This document shows, in pieces, positions 1 through 10,412 of a stretch of 64,000 bases of DNA. A program made the position numbers and the translations under genes. Numbering within the stretch: the first letter of the stretch is position 1; every line of letters starts with the position of its first letter. The notes under the pieces are model-generated. The model had not been told where the DNA came from and did no database searches. It was given only the letters and a program-made list of their open reading frames with translations. Origin of the DNA: Cordylochernes scorpioides (lineage: Eukaryota; Arthropoda; Arachnida; Pseudoscorpiones; Chernetidae); NCBI GenBank assembly GCA_030710605.1, contig CP092880.1, positions 18,019,649 to 18,083,648 of the forward strand. The letters run 5' to 3'.

Positions 1-970
1 TCCAAGTGTACAGAGAACACTCCAACATACAACAATCCCCGAGGATGTAGAGCCAAGTGTACAAAGAACACTCCAACATACTACATTCCCCGATGAAATG
101 GAGTCAAGTTAACAGAGAACACTCCAACATACATCAATCCCAGATGAAATAGAGCCAAGTTAACAGAGAGAACTCCCGCATACAACAATCCCCGAGGAAA
201 TAGAGACAAGTGTACAGAGACAACTCCCGCATACAATAATTCCCCTTGAAATAGAGCCAAGTTAACAGAGAACACTCCCGCATACAACAATCCCCGATGG
301 AATAGAGTCAAGTTAACAGGGAACACTCCAACATACAACAATTCCTGATGAAATAGAGCCAAGTGTACAGAGAACACTCCAACATACTACATTCCCCGAT
401 GAAATATAGCCAGGTGTACAGAGACAACTCCCGCATACAACAATCCCCGAGGATGTAGAGCAAAGTTAACAGAGACAACTCCAACATACAACAATCCCCG
501 AGATTGTAGAACCAAATGTACAGAGAACACTCCAACATACAACAATCATCGAGGATATAGAGCCAAGTGTACAGAGTGAACTCCAACATACAACAATCCC
601 CGATGAAATAGAGCCAACTAACAGAGTGAACTCCAACATACAACAATCCCCGATGAAATAGAGCCAAGTTAACAGAGACAACTCCCGCATACAACAATCC
701 CCGAGGATGTAGAGCAAAGTTAACAGAGACAACTCCAACATACAACAATCCCCGAGATTGTAGAACCAAATGTACAGAGAACACTCCAACATACAACAAT
801 CATCGAGGATATAGAGCCAAGTGTACAGAGTGAACTCCAACATACAACAATCCCCGATGAAATAGAGCCAACTAACAGAGTGAACTCCAACATACAACAA
901 TCCCCGATGAAATAGAGCCAAGTTAACAGAGACAACTCCCGCATACAACAATCCCCGAGGATGTGGCGTC
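1..970. repeat. 51-bp minisatellite with higher-order duplication
   Basis: Tandem units of about 51 bp, each containing variants of caacatacaacaatccccga and agccaagttaacagag, fill this stretch. Because 51 is a multiple of three, long open frames run through the minus strand by chance; they are not genes. A block of about five units near 420-660 recurs almost unchanged about 253 bp further on (compare agcaaagttaacagagac at about 459 and 712), so the array has a higher-order repeat. It stops abruptly at about 962. Confidence 0.93.
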
Positions 971-1135
971 CCAACTACCGAGACAAACGCAGCTATCATC
1001 CGCTCAGGTGCAGGCGCGAGGCCACGTGACCACATCGGGAAATCAATCAGTTCCATTCCGGGGTGCTCCAGGCGTCGGCGGCCCACACTCAGGTTAGATC
1101 TTCCATCCGTCCGCTCTAGCATTGAGCAGTTGTTG
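962..1135. other. GC-rich unique segment after the minisatellite
   Basis: Base composition jumps from AT-rich to GC-rich directly at the end of the 51-bp array and falls again at about 1125 with tgttgttgtt. The minus strand is open here, but the frame is continuous with the repeat array. No domain is recognised. It may be the terminus of an unclassified retroelement or part of a promoter-like segment. Confidence 0.3.
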
Positions 1136-2093
1136 TTGTTTCAGTCAAATTTATTTTTACCCCTGGTCTTGTTATTTTAAGTGAAGATTCTTCACAGTGA
1201 AGTCCATATTCCAAACCTAGTTGTTATCGAATGCCTGTCATTAATTGGCTATTTCATTCAGAATATAAAAATACATCATCAGTAAACTTCCATTCCCATT
1301 GTTAGAATGAAGAATGGTGCAAAACAGTTCTCTCATTTAACACCTTACTCTCTCTTGTAGAAAATAAGTTCCTATTAGATAAAATCAATAGTGTTATTTT
1401 TTTATCATTTTTTATCTACAAAACCTCATATTTCACTTCTGATAAGCCAATCCCTCTCATTCCTTAACTTATATCATTGCAGTAAAGTCTGTAGAGATAA
1501 TATTTGATGATAATAATTGAAAAGAAACACATTGCCAGTAAATTTATTTATTACAAATTTTAACGATAGATGGCAATTAGATATATAAACTTATATTGGT
1601 GTTTGTCGTCTTCTTTCTTATCTCCACACTGGGTGAAGTAGAATGCGTCTGCCTTTGTTGTTTGTTGTTCGAATGAATGATACAATATAGATTACTGTAG
1701 ATGTAATTTTGTATTTGAATGGATACTGCACTCAATGCTGCTATGGATAATGATGTTTTAATGAATAATATATTTGATACTGATATTAATAATGATGTTA
1801 TGATGATTAATACACTCAATAATGTTGTAGATGTGTTGTATGAATAAATGATACATAATACTGTTGTAGATAAAGATTTTTGAATTAATACTATATCCGA
1901 TATTTTTGTATATAAGGTTGTTTAAATGAATAAAAACCCCGATACTTATGTAGACATGTTTGTTTGTACGACACTCGATACTGTTGTAGATGGGTTGTAT
2001 GTATAAATGATACATACTATACCTCTGTAGATATAGTTATTTGACTGAATACTATATCCAATACTTCTGTGAAGTACATAAGATTGTTTAAAT
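1136..2093. other. AT-rich sequence with repeat fragments, no gene seen
   Basis: Very AT-rich. Contains a fragment at about 1480-1585 (cattgccagtaaatttattt ... agatggcaatta) related to the palindromic family at 13955-14085 and 28735-28885, and a short fragment at about 1605-1660 (tcttatctccacactgggtg, gaatgcgtctgcctttgt) related to the dispersed repeat at 40200-40600 and 58310-58630. From 1690 to 2080 there is a degenerate tandem repeat of units like gatactgttgtagatg...aatgatacat. No coding signal. Confidence 0.6.
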
Positions 2094-2388
2094 GGGGAGT
2101 CGGTGGAAGGATGATCTAAACCGTTTGTTTTAAGACCGCTAAGACCCGGGTGGGAATCTCGCATCGGGCACTTTTTTTCTGATTGAAAAAAATGCTCCAA
2201 TGGCCTCCGATTCTTTCAAAAGTCCAACCCCATCAGCGAGTGCAAGTAACCAAACTGGCACATTTGTAAGTGCAAAGTCGAACTGATTTTCACATGTATA
2301 GACATGTGATGCACTTACAGTAAGAATCAGTCGCTAACTTCTATCCATCATGATTATCATGTCCTGTACACTTTTACTAGGGATTAAC
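2094..2388 (+). repeat. tRNA-derived SINE (family SINE-1), older copy
   Basis: Same layout as the full-length copy at 53657-53971. The head is tRNA-like (gtcggtggaaggatg, box-B-like region degraded around 2145-2165), followed by the shared body (aaaatgctccaatggcc, ccaacccca, gcgagtgcaagtaacc, cacatgtatagacatgtgat) and the family end (tactagggatta) with a CAA-rich tail. Substitutions in box B suggest an old, inactive copy. Confidence 0.8.
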
Positions 2389-2623
2389 AACAACAATAAA
2401 AAAGAAAGTTAGTACTTTAATCGGGACTTACACAAATTTACTCAATTCCTACAGTCTCTCTAGCCGCTGAAGGATGTTGGAATATTTTTAAAAATACAAA
2501 TTCTCAAAGTTGAAAATATAAATATCGCATACAAATTCTTGTCATTGCAGACGATAATTAGCTTCAATTATAAAAATACAAAAATATATTTCTTAAAATT
2601 AAAGATACGTCGACTAGTAAATC

Positions 2624-2684
2624 TTTTTATTATCTCGACGTTTCGACAAAAAATCTTTTGTCCTCGTCAGGAACGAATAAAAAT
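2624..2684 (-). ncRNA. Hammerhead ribozyme-like motif
   Basis: Read on the minus strand: CTGACGA (2664-2670), a stem II hairpin closing GACAAAA against TTTTGTC, GAAA (2641-2644), then CGTC with the expected cut after GTC (2637-2639). Bases after the cut (gagataataaaaa) can pair with bases before CTGACGA (tttttattcgttc), apart from a two-base internal mismatch. That is the layout of stem I with an internal loop. Stem III is only C-G beside the A15.1-U16.1 pair. This minimal type is known from Penelope-like elements. Activity is untested. Confidence 0.6.
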
Positions 2685-2739
2685 TAAAGCATTTATGAGA
2701 AATTATGCTTATGTGTAACGCCTTGCCAAATGCTTCCAT

Positions 2740-2800
2740 TTTTATTTGTTCCCTGACGATGACAAAAGATTTTTTGTCGAAACGTCGAGATAAAAAAGAT
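2740..2800 (+). ncRNA. Hammerhead ribozyme-like motif
   Basis: CTGACGA (2753-2759), stem II gacaaaa/ttttgtc, GAAA (2779-2782), C, then GTC (2784-2786). Stem I between tttgttcc and gagataaa has one C-A mismatch and wobble pairs, so it looks weaker than the minus-strand partner at 2624-2684. All conserved core bases needed for catalysis (C3, G5, A6, G8, A9, G12, A13, A14) are present by eye. Confidence 0.55.
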
Positions 2801-2832
2801 TTACTGGTTGAAGTATCTTTAATTTTAAGAAC

Positions 2833-3440
2833 TATGATTGTCGGTCAGGCAACCTCTATCTTTAGGACAAATATATATTGTAACAAAGTATTAATTATTT
2901 TATTAGCAGAGTATTATTTTTTATGTTTATATTTTGCTATACTCTGTGCACTTCCCTCTTTTGCTTATCTTTTGTTTATCACTCTTAGTTTGTTATTGCC
3001 TGAAATAAATTGTTGTCTCAACCCCAAAGTAGGTCTTCCCTAATTTTCCACGTGGCAATATGTATAAGACACGGCGTATTCTATATTTGATAAATGTTAA
3101 ATGAATAAGAAGCGATGATAGAATGGAATGAAGAAAACTATCTGTGATAGATTGAAGCAGTGTGGATGGAGCTTCCTTCCTATCCCATCATCATGATAGC
3201 ATCTCTCGAGTGGCGCTTGCTACCTGCGGCGGTGGTGGCAGCTCAATAAACTGGCGGCACAAGTGGGGGATGAACGTAGCTACTTCCTTCCTCCAGGCTA
3301 TCTCTAGATACTCTATAGAGCAATTATATGGTCGTTGTATTATATTCTTTGTTGTATTAACAATGTTTTATCTATGTTTGTTTATATTGATAACTTTCTC
3401 ATATTGATGATATAAATTAGCCGTTTAACCTATGTGTTCT
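2833..3440. other. No gene recognised
   Basis: AT-rich sequence with an isolated GC-richer patch at about 3160-3290 (tggatggagcttccttcc ... ctggcggcacaagtgg). Open frames at 2705-3043 and 3162-3407 show no recognisable domain, no splice-site context and no repeat relationship that I could see, so I do not call genes. Confidence 0.4.
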
Positions 3441-4440
3441 TTTTCATCTTTCTGTTATTTTTGCCTCTATCATTTTATTCAATCCTCTTTTCTCCTTTCG
3501 TCATCTGTTCTCCTTGCCCCATCTCCTTTCCTTGATACTCTTAATTCCTTCCTTTTCTTTTTTCCTCGCTTCATATCCATTCCTTGAATCCTCTTTTCTC
3601 CTTTCCTCATCTGTTTTCCTCGCTTCATCTCCTTTTTTTAAAATCCTCTTTTCTCCTTGCCTCATCTCCTTTCCTTGAATCCTCTTTTCTTCTCTTAGCC
3701 GTTTAGCCTATGTTTTATTTTTCACCTTTCTGTTCTTGTTTCATATAATTTTATTCAATCCTCTTTTCTCCTTTCCTCCTCTGTTCTCCTTGCCTCATCT
3801 CCTTTCCTTGAATCCTCTTTTTTCCTTGCTTCATACCGTTTTCTTGAATCCTCTTTGCTCCTTTCCTCCTCTGTTATCCTTGCTTCATCTCTATTCCTTC
3901 ACACAATTCCCTTTCTCCTTTACTCCTCTGTTCTTCTTGCTTCATATCCTTACCTTGAATCCTCTTTTCTCCTTGCTTTATCTTATTTCCTTGAATCCTC
4001 TTTTCTCCTTGCTTCATATCCTTTCCTTGAACCCTATTTTTCCATTTCCATTCAATCACACAATTCTCTTTTATATTTTACTCCTCTGTTCTTTTTGCCT
4101 TATCTCCTTTCCTTGAATCATTTTTTCTCCTTGCTTCATTTCCTTTCTTTGAATCCTCTTTTCTCCTTTTTTCCTCTGTTCTCCTTGCCTCATCTTCATT
4201 TAATCACACAATCTTCTGTTATCCTCGCCTCATATCCTTTCATTCAACCTATTTTCTTCTTTCCTTCTTTGTTCTCCTCGTTTTCTTTCTCTTCTCTTCT
4301 TTGCCTCATCTCTTCGCGCCGTCTTCTCTGTTCTCCTTGATGCGTCTGTTCCTTTGCATTTTGTGTTCTCCTTACTTCATTTCTGTTTTTCTTGACTCTT
4401 CTGTTCTTTCCTTCTCGATTCTTCTCGACTTTATCAACCG
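3441..4440. repeat. Pyrimidine-rich degenerate minisatellite
   Basis: About 1 kb of CT-rich plus strand built from variants of a roughly 36-bp unit (tgaatcctcttttctccttg, cttcatctcctttcc). It is strand-asymmetric, purine on one strand and pyrimidine on the other, which could favour triplex or H-DNA. The open frames at 3736-4340 are rich in Leu/Ser/Phe because of the repeat and are not genes. Confidence 0.85.
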
Positions 4441-4900
4441 AGGTCGAAAGAACTATGACAATAATCCCAGGGCCATGTAGATGTTTCAAATAACTTCAAG
4501 AGAAGTTAGGATAGCTATGGCAATGATTCCAATGCCATCTAAGTTTTTCTAATAACGTCAAGAGAAGTTGAAAAAGCGATGGCAGAGTATTGCAAGGCCT
4601 TGTAGGTTTTTCTAAAGAACATCAAGAGAATATAGAATAACTATGGTAATAATCCCAAGACCGTCAATTCAAAAATGTTAAGAGAAATTGGAAGAACTAT
4701 GGCAAAGAATACCAAGGCCTTGTAAGTTTTTCAAAGAACGTCAAGAGAATTTAGAATAACGATGTCAAATAATCCCAAAGGGCAATATAAGTTTGTCTAT
4801 AGAAGGTCAAATAAATTGGAAGAACGATTGCCGAGAATTCCAAAGCTACGTGTAAAGCTTTCCTAAGAACTTCAAAAGAGGATGAAAGAACGATTGCAGG
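4441..4900. repeat. Degenerate 62-bp tandem repeat
   Basis: Seven or so diverged units with recurring landmarks gtcaagagaa, aactatggcaa, aatcccaagg and cttgtaagtttttc. The landmark tcaagagaa occurs near 4495, 4558, 4622, 4680 and 4740, giving a period of about 62 bp. Directly abuts the pyrimidine-rich minisatellite. Confidence 0.8.
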
Positions 4901-5149
4901 AAGATAAGACGGAAAATGAGAAAATCAATACCAGAGAGAATCGACCATACGTCATCGTGTCAGATATAGAGAAAACAAATATGGCTGTCTGATTTAGACA
5001 GGATGGATGGTGAGAAAATTGAACAAATCAAATCATTGTTCTATAAATTGAATCTCTCTTCTATGTATACAGTTTATTCTCTGAAAAAATATTTTGGGAT
5101 AAATGATGGAATGCAATTTTCACTTTCATTTTTTTCATATTTCTATAAA

Positions 5150-5552
5150 TGGGAGGTTGGTGGAAGGATGGTCTAAATCCCCGTTGGTTTTCGATCGCTA
5201 CAACCCGGGTTCGATTCCCNNNNNNNNNNNNNNNNNNNNNNNNNNNNNNNNNNNNNNNNNNNNNNNNNNNNNNNNNNNNNNNNNNNNNNNNNNNNNNNNN
5301 NNNNNNNNNNNNNNNNNNNGCATTGGACAATTTTTTCTGATTTAAAAAAAATGCTCCAATGGCCCCCGATTCTTGTAAAAGTCCAACCCCACCAGCGAGT
5401 GCAAGTAACCAAACGGAGCTATTGAACATTTGTAAATGCAAAGTCGAACTACTTTTCACATGTGTAGACATGTGATGCACTTACAGTACAAGAAGTCGCC
5501 TACTTCTACCCACCATGATTATCATGGCCAGTACCATGTGTACTAGGGATAA
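5150..5552 (+). repeat. SINE-1 copy interrupted by an assembly gap
   Basis: Starts gggaggttggtggaagg, runs through the tRNA-like box B (gggttcgattccc) up to 5219, then 100 Ns, then resumes at gcattggacaattttt and continues with the SINE body to gtgtactagggat. In the intact copy at 53657 box B runs directly into gcattggacac. The sequence on the two sides of the gap is therefore nearly contiguous SINE. Confidence 0.85.
5220..5319. other. Assembly gap (100 N)
   Basis: Exactly 100 Ns, a typical placeholder length. It sits inside a SINE between box B and the following gcattgga, so its true length is probably close to zero, or the join bridges two different SINE copies. Confidence 0.97.
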
Positions 5553-5955
5553 GAAAAAAAATCATAAATTTACTCTTGTACATTGGACCACCCAGAGAAT
5601 ACTAATCTTTGAACTCATCTTTCAACTTTCCCTCAATTCTATATCTGTTGACTCTTGTTCTGATGGCTGCAATTACTGAGTTTAATCTCTTCTAATTAAT
5701 ATTAGGTTAGGTATGGAATTGTATTCATCTAAGGTCAAAACCCACCAGAAATATATTCTTTTAATTTCTTTGTATATCTTTCCGAAGATGTTTGTAGGCA
5801 TTTAGCATTGAAATATTTCATCCATACGCAGCAAAACAAATGGTGAAACATTATATGATATTCCACAGGTATACGAAGCTTCACACGGAAATTTCCTAGT
5901 AAAGTTACACAAAGTCTCACAGTAATATTTCTTCGTAATGTTTAACAATATCTAT
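5553..5955. other. No gene recognised
   Basis: AT-rich unique-looking sequence between the gapped SINE and the palindrome at 5957. A 60-codon open frame on the minus strand (5735-5920) has no recognisable domain and is not supported. Confidence 0.4.
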
Positions 5956-5956
5956 A

Positions 5957-6135
5957 GATTATGAAAAAGGCATCTCCTTATCGTGCAACTGAAAGTTGCT
6001 GATGACTTGCGCCATTTATCGGAATAAATATCATGGCGCAAGCCATCAGCAACTTTCAGTTGCACGATATGGAGATGCCTTTTTCATAATTTAAGCACTT
6101 TATCCCAGTACAATATCACATTTGTACTATTTTTC
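5957..6135. repeat. Foldback palindrome, aaggcatctccttatcgtg family
   Basis: Near-perfect inverted arms: attatgaaaaaggcatctcc ... gttgctgatga and tggcgcaagccatcagcaac ... gatgcctttttcataat, with aataaatat at the centre. Followed by the family tail (actttatcccagtacaat ... atttgtactatttttccaca). This copy lacks the hammerhead-like segment found in the relatives at 11138-11520, 28455-28690 and 58840-59080. Confidence 0.85.
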
Positions 6136-6715
6136 CACAATATCTATAGAGTAAGTATAAATTGTTTCATACTAATATTTTGGATAGAGTAATTTAATAA
6201 ACACCACACACACACAATTTCCCACAGGAATTTTTACAAAAGTTTATTTATAATCTCAGTGCCTATATATTTTATATTCTAGTTATTTTATTTCATATGA
6301 CAAATTTTACGCTCACATACAAAATTCAGGGCTTTGAAATTTTTACTTTTAAAATAACGTAGGAACTACAATTTAAAAGTTATGTGTTCTAAAAGCTAAT
6401 AAAAAGTTTCATGTTGATAAATAACATGTTGGCATTAAAGAATCTCTGCAGAATTATGTGTGTGGGCGTAAATTCAATCAATTCCTAGAAGGTTGTTGCC
6501 GCACATTGCAACATGCCTCCATATGACGTCATTTCATCTCCACCCACGCTTTTGTTGTTGCCCAATATCACAAAAGAATTATTCGAAAATTTCTTGAAAA
6601 ATGTAAGATTGAATTTTTTAGTTACATTGTATAACGTTCCGAGAACCCCCGATTAACCATTCTTTGTATACAACACAACACAAAATTGTATTTCTTTTTC
6701 TTTAGTCTGAAAACT
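6136..6715. other. No gene recognised
   Basis: AT-rich, with a short (ca)n run at about 6205. A GC-richer patch at 6470-6555 (gaaggttgttgccgcacatt, gacgtcatttcatctccacc) matches nothing I recognise. No exon-like frame was seen. Confidence 0.35.
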
Positions 6716-6719
6716 CTTT

Positions 6720-7575
6720 AATATGATTATGGTGGCTCTATGGTAAGGAGAGGGTGCCATTGTCCCGTCATTGACCCTGATTAACCATTCTTTGTATATA
6801 ACACACACACAACACAAAATAGTCTTTTTTCTTTAGTCTGAAAACTTTATCAAATATGGTGATGGTGGTTCCATGGAAGGAAGAAGTGCCATTGTCCCGT
6901 TAATCAGCCATATTTCAGAGTTCCCTGTTAACGGTTACCGTAGCCCCTCGGGGCTCACGACACCGTACTACAGGGTAGTCCCTTACTTGTGCTGCTTCTC
7001 CCCACGTAGAGGACTTCTGGGCTGGAGGATATAGCGTGGTGGTGTCTTGTTTACTCCATGGTAAGGGAGGGTGCCATTGCCCCGTTAGTCAGCCACATTT
7101 CAGAGTTCCCTGTTCACGGTTACCGGATCGGGGCTCACGACACCGTACTACAGGGAAGTCCCTTACTAGTGCTGCTTCTCCCCCCCGCCACGTAGAGGAG
7201 GACATCTGGGCTATAGGATATATCGTGGTGGTGTCTTGTCCACTCCATGGTAAGGGGAGGTGCCATTGTCCCGTTAGTCAGCCACATTTCAGAGTTCCCT
7301 GTTCACGGTTACCGGATCGGGGCTCACGACACCGTACTACAGGGAAGTCCCTTACTAGTGCTGCTTCTCCCCCCCGCCACGTAGAGGAGGACATCTGGGC
7401 TATAGGATATATCGTGGTGGTGTCTTGTCCACTCCATGGTAAGGGGAGGTGCCATTGTCCCGTTAGTCAGCCACATTTCAGAGTTCCCTGTTCACGGTTA
7501 CTGTAGCGGCTCGGGGCTCACGACACCGTACGACAGGGCAGTCCCTTACTTGTGCTGCTTCTCCCGCCCGCTCAG
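6720..7575. repeat. 189-bp tandem repeat array
   Basis: Landmark actccatggtaagg recurs near 7053, 7242 and 7431, a period of 189 bp. Two near-identical central units carry agtcagccacatttcagagt, cacgacaccgtactacaggg and cgccacgtagaggagg. Diverged partial units precede them at about 6720 and 6850. Because 189 is divisible by three, an open frame runs through the plus strand at 7036-7506; this is a repeat artefact. The unit is much more GC-rich than its surroundings. Confidence 0.9.
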
Positions 7576-7734
7576 TAGAGTAGGGGTTAGATAAAATATG
7601 GTAACATTTTGAATAATAAATAGACAAACAAAAATCACTAGATTACATCTTTCTTAAATTTTTATTTAAATATGCAAATTTGAATCTCACACACTTATGA
7701 ATTGCGTTAAATCGTTATATTAAGTAAAATTTAA

Positions 7735-7843
7735 AAAAATAAAAGAGCATAACCTGACCGCTCACATGGAATTTTTAAGACGGAAGAGCTCCATCTAGTA
7801 GAACAAAAATTAATTAAACGTTGAATTAGGTTTATTCTTTTAA
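7735..7843. repeat. Tail fragment of a foldback family
   Basis: Contains gagcataacctgaccgctca and gctccatctagtagaac, matching the tails near 45600, 46390, 48590 and 51270 (ggcatatcctgacc ... atctagtggaac). It ends immediately before the candidate target duplication of the Penelope-like pair. Confidence 0.6.
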
Positions 7844-7934
7844 TTATATCTAACTGTACATATAAAGTTGGAATCCTCTGATAAGTATAAGTAAAGAATA
7901 TGAAGCGTACGAGGATACTTTTCTTTTAAATTTT

Positions 7935-7985
7935 AATGAAGATTCAAGCTTTCGGGCGAAAACAGCCCTTCTACAGGAAATTATA
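7935..7985 (-). ncRNA. Degenerate hammerhead-like motif in Penelope 3' region
   Basis: On the minus strand: CTGTAGA, then stem II GGGC...GCCC, then GAAA. The A6/N7 positions of the CTGANGA core are altered, and no clear NTH cleavage triplet with stem I follows, so activity is doubtful. Its position downstream of the GIY-YIG frame corresponds to the place where hammerheads are described in Penelope-like elements. Confidence 0.4.
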
Positions 7986-8161
7986 GAAAAACATTTTCAA
8001 AAAGTAACGTTAGTAAACAAAAATGGTATCTCTATTGATCTTGTAACGCGTGAATAAATCTTACATCCACGCGACCCAGACTATGATACATTGAATAAAT
8101 CTGCTAAGTTGAGACTTTTCAAAATAAATCAAACTGGCATAGGGCAACTATGGAACACAAT

Positions 8162-9151
8162 TTATGGAAATATTGCTTTATATGCATCAGGAATCTCTAT
8201 ATGTCGGTTGATACTATTGTATTTCAAAGAGAGCAACGCCTCGACGACCAATCTTTTAAATTTGCTGTTGATATTAGAGTAATATGCTTGTGGTTGGGAT
8301 GTGTTAAAAGAATGTCCCGTTTGTCTAATATGTTGTACGATAAGGGACTTGGGTTCATTATTTCTAATGTTTCTGTGATGTTCGTCCATTCTGTCCTTGA
8401 TTCGTCTGCCTGTTTCTCCTATGTATATACTGTTACAGTTTGAGCACTTTAATGAATATACGGAGTTTGTGAAAAAAGGTAGGGTAACGGGAAAACTATT
8501 CTTGGTTATAGGATTTCTGATTATTGTTTCTAATTTGGGGGTGTTGGTGTAAAAGGTACGAATACCATAGTTATTTTTTAGGAATCTAGAAATGTTGACA
8601 CTATGAGTAGAGAATGGGATGGTGCATATGGATCTATAAACTTGGCTATTAAGGTGCTGTTGGGGATTATAAAAATGTCTGAGTATGAAAATTTTTGGGT
8701 ATCCAGAGTTCATCAGGTGATCGATTACGTTTTGGGTTTCTATTTGTTTGAATTCTTGCGAAGAACAGTGTGTGAAAATGGGTTTCGACAAGGTTTTTAC
8801 GGTGTTAATCTTATGGCTAAGGGAGCAGTATGATGTGTAGTGAATATAGGAGGGATAGAAAGAGAGCTTATAGTAAACATTGGTTATGTATCTGCAATTC
8901 TGTCTTGTAATCAGAATATCTAAAAAGGCTAGTGAACTATTGCTTTCTTTTTCTATTGTGAATTGTATATCAGGGTAAAGTGAATTTAATTTGGTATGAA
9001 TTTTGTCTAAGGAATCTATTTTAATTATACTAAATATGTCATCTATATATCTAAACCAAGTTAAGATATCTAATGGAAAATGATCTGTTATTAACTTGTC
9101 TATTTTCCGCATGACTATTTCTGATAGTGGTGAAGAAAGAGGGCTGCCCAT
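8162..9151 (-). pseudogene. 5'-truncated Penelope-like RT/GIY-YIG, left copy
   Basis: A 329-codon open frame holding the C-terminal half of a Penelope-like polyprotein. The first Met is within the RT segment MGSPLSSPLSEIVM; the RT catalytic motif FRYIDDIF follows at residues 33-40, with the Asp pair at 37-38. A Cys-containing lead-in (CSNC, about 237-240) precedes the GIY-YIG nuclease with IYIGETGR at 242-249 and a downstream EHH. The N-terminal RT fingers are missing because the copy joins its inverted partner there. The frame is otherwise intact, suggesting a fairly recent insertion. It cannot encode a complete enzyme. Confidence 0.88.
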
Positions 9152-9186
9152 AGGAGCTACCTATATATATAGGCAATCTAAAGGTA

Positions 9187-10180
9187 CTCCTATGGGCAGC
9201 CCTCTTTCTTCACCACTATCAGAAATAGTCATGCGGAAAATAGACAAGTTAATAACAGATCATTTTCCATTAGATATCTTAACTTGGTTTAGATATATAG
9301 ATGACATATTTAGTATAATTAAAATAGATTCCTTAGACAAAATTCATACCAAATTAAATTCACTTTACCCTGATATACAATTCACAATAGAAAAAGAAAG
9401 CAATAGTTCACTAGCCTTTTTAGATATTCTGATTACAAGACAGAATTGCAGATACATAACCAATGTTTACTATAAGCCCTCTTTCTATCCCTCCTATATT
9501 CACTACACATCATACTGCCCCTTAGCCATAAGATTAACACCGTAAAAACCTTGCCGAAACGCATTTTCACACACTGTTCTTCGCAAGAATTCAAACAAAT
9601 AGAAACCCAAAACGTAATCGATCACCTGATGAACTCTGGATACCCAAAAAATTTCATACTCAGACATTTTTATAATCCCCAACAGCACCTTAATAGCCAA
9701 GTTTATAGATCCATATGCACCATCCCATTCTCTACTCATAGTGTCAACAATTCTAGATTCCTAAAAAATAACTATGGTATTCGTACCTTTTACACCAACA
9801 CCCCCAAATTAGAAACAATAATCAGAAATCCCATAACCAAGAATAGTTTTCCCGTTACCCTACCTTTTTTCACAAACTCCGTATATTCATTAAAGTGCTC
9901 AAACTGTAACAGTATATACATAGGAGAAACAGGCAGACGAATCAAGGACAGAATGGACGAACATCACAGAAACATTAGAAATAATGAACCCAAGTCCCTT
10001 ATCGTACAACATATTAGACAAACGGGACATTCTTTTAACACATCCCAACCACAAGCATATTACTCTAATATCAACAGCAAATTTAAAAGATTGGTCGTCG
10101 AGGCGTTGCTCTCTTTGAAATACAATAGTATCAACCGACATATAGAGATTCCTGATGCATATAAAGCAATATTTCCATAA
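9187..10180 (+). pseudogene. 5'-truncated Penelope-like RT/GIY-YIG, right copy
   Basis: Plus-strand mirror of the left copy: same GSPLSSPLS segment, FRYIDDIF, and GIY-YIG motif IYIGETGR. It is split by one missing base near 9515 (catactgccccttag here, catactgctcccttag in the left arm read on its coding strand). The frame therefore breaks after about 9545 and resumes at 9551-10180. The two arms are otherwise very similar over about 1.2 kb, so a single rearranged insertion, or rapid homogenisation of the arms, is likely. Nonfunctional as it stands. Confidence 0.87.
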
Positions 10181-10361
10181 ATTGTGTTCCATAGTTGCCC
10201 TATGCCAGTTTGATTTATTTTGAAAAGTCTCAACTTAGCAGATTTATTCAATGTATCATAGTCTGGGTCGCGTGGATGTAAGATTTATTCACGCGTTACA
10301 AGATCAATAGAGATACCATTTTTGTTTACTAACGTTACTTTTTGAAAATGTTTTTCTATAA

Positions 10362-10412
10362 TTTCCTGTAGAAGGGCTGTTTTCGCCCGAAAGCTTGAAT
10401 CTTCATTAAAAT
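10362..10412 (+). ncRNA. Degenerate hammerhead-like motif, right arm
   Basis: Mirror of the motif at 7935-7985: CTGTAGA (10366-10372), stem II gggctgttttcgccc, GAAA (10389-10392). Same core substitution as the left arm, so the change predates the duplication or is a family feature. Confidence 0.4.

Larger units (their letters stand above)
2585..2832. repeat. Foldback element with two hammerhead-like cores
   Basis: Two inverted arms. The left one (about 2590-2705) reads on the minus strand and the right one (about 2710-2832) on the plus strand; each contains aaagat..., the core, tttttatt and a gcttt/gcatt segment. The arms differ by several substitutions. Each arm contains CTGACGA, a long A/T stem II and GAAACGTC. 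The arrangement matches the foldback at 26065-26350 and resembles inverted Penelope-related terminal repeats; that family link is an inference. Confidence 0.7.

Noticed and set aside
81-1122. Minus-strand frames of 98-218 codons
   Set aside because: Products of the 51-bp minisatellite, whose unit is a multiple of three; no domain and no splice context.
3736-4340. Leu/Ser/Phe-rich membrane-like proteins
   Set aside because: Low-complexity pyrimidine-rich repeat translation.
5061-5480. Frame of 139 codons across the N gap
   Set aside because: Openness depends on undetermined bases; the sequence is SINE.
7036-7506. Plus-strand frame of 156 codons with repeated Pro/Arg/Cys segments
   Set aside because: It follows the 189-bp tandem repeat (63 codons per unit), so openness is explained by the repeat.
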